Source: Haloechinothrix aidingensis
Lineage (GTDB): Bacteria; Actinomycetota; Actinomycetes; Mycobacteriales; Pseudonocardiaceae
Direction: 5' to 3'
Assembly: GCF_013450155.1 (NCBI RefSeq)
Contig: NZ_JACCKD010000007.1
Location: forward strand, 186,001 to 250,000
DNA length: 64,000 bases
The position numbers were made by a program, and so were the translations under genes. This document shows, piece by piece, positions 63,907 to 64,000 of this stretch. Under the pieces are notes generated by a model. That model saw only the letters and a list, made by a program, of their open reading frames with translations. It was not told the origin of the DNA and ran no database searches. The first letter of the stretch is position 1; the number at the start of each line of letters is the position of its first letter.

Positions 63907-64000
63907 TCAGAGTTCCCCGTGCGGGCGCTCGTGCATGGTGTCCACGGGCCGCACCCCGTCCGGTGGGTTCTGCCAGACGTGCCTGCCGTCCGGCCCGTCC
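63907..64000 (-). CDS. 3' end of an unidentified gene, cut by window edge
   Basis: The minus strand reads in an open frame from the window edge to a TGA at 63907-63909, giving about 30 residues ending TMHERPHGEL. The fragment is too short to assign. It ends 43 bases before the SDR start on the same strand, so the two may be in one transcript. Confidence 0.45.
   Translation of the reverse strand, partial: DGPDGRHVWQNPPDGVRPVDTMHERPHGEL

Overview
The window is high-GC DNA (about 70% by eye) with densely packed genes, many GTG starts and frequent 4-bp ATGA/GTGA overlaps. A PE-like/PPE-like/EspG type VII secretion cassette, a DUF3558-type lipoprotein, an XRE-DUF5753/DUF397 pair and a SigE-family sigma factor point to an actinobacterium, most likely a member of the Pseudonocardiaceae (Amycolatopsis/Saccharomonospora/Prauserella-like). 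This assignment rests on family content, not on a database match.

Left half (1-36 kb): mostly conserved chromosomal backbone. Four purine genes are spread through it (purC 4.1-5.0 kb, purB 8.1-9.5 kb, purD 19.3-20.5 kb, purA 23.7-25.0 kb), and class II aldolase fba lies at 26.5-27.5 kb. The order purA - hypothetical - DUF3151 - fba - (later) dedA - TrmH/pyrE recalls Mycobacterium. Interspersed are a GMC oxidoreductase (cut by the left edge), an aldehyde dehydrogenase, a SAM hydroxide adenosyltransferase, a MOSC protein, threonine aldolase, an aminotransferase, an ABC exporter whose ATPase has lost its stop codon, the type VII secretion substrate cassette (15.3-19.1 kb), a DUF2236 oxygenase, a GDPD, a TetR-type operator before an SDR, a sigma factor, a GlcD-like flavoprotein, a DUF368 (PopT-type) protein and a MarR-MFS drug-efflux pair.

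Accessory region (about 36-57 kb): a decayed partial copy of the MFS gene precedes dedA and a molybdopterin oxidoreductase. Next come two divergent operons around an AraC regulator. The left operon (46.8 to 39.2 kb, eight genes) encodes an Ldh2-type dehydrogenase, a phytoene-desaturase-like flavoprotein, an SDR, an MhpA-like ring hydroxylase, a bicupin, a cupin, a Rid protein and an FAH-family hydrolase. The right operon (48.2 to 56.0 kb, eight genes) encodes an SDR, a StyA-like monooxygenase, its flavin reductase, a three-subunit molybdenum hydroxylase (CoxM/S/L type), a CoxG-like protein and an amidohydrolase. Together they look like a complete pathway for an aromatic compound, possibly an N-heteroaromatic one: hydroxylation by Mo and flavin enzymes, ring opening by cupins, then hydrolysis. 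The substrate is not determined. A decayed HEPN/MNT toxin-antitoxin locus marks the right border, before an XRE/DUF397 pair.

Right end (58-64 kb): backbone trmH-like and pyrE, then a small operon of an ABC ATPase and two membrane proteins downstream of a gene for a secreted four-cysteine protein, then an SDR and the 3' end of another gene.

A 55-nt imperfect-palindromic element occurs four times in intergenic DNA (10.46, 23.63, 59.48 and 63.00 kb). Several other strong hairpins mark convergent gene ends. No tRNA, rRNA, CRISPR array, transposase or phage gene was seen.
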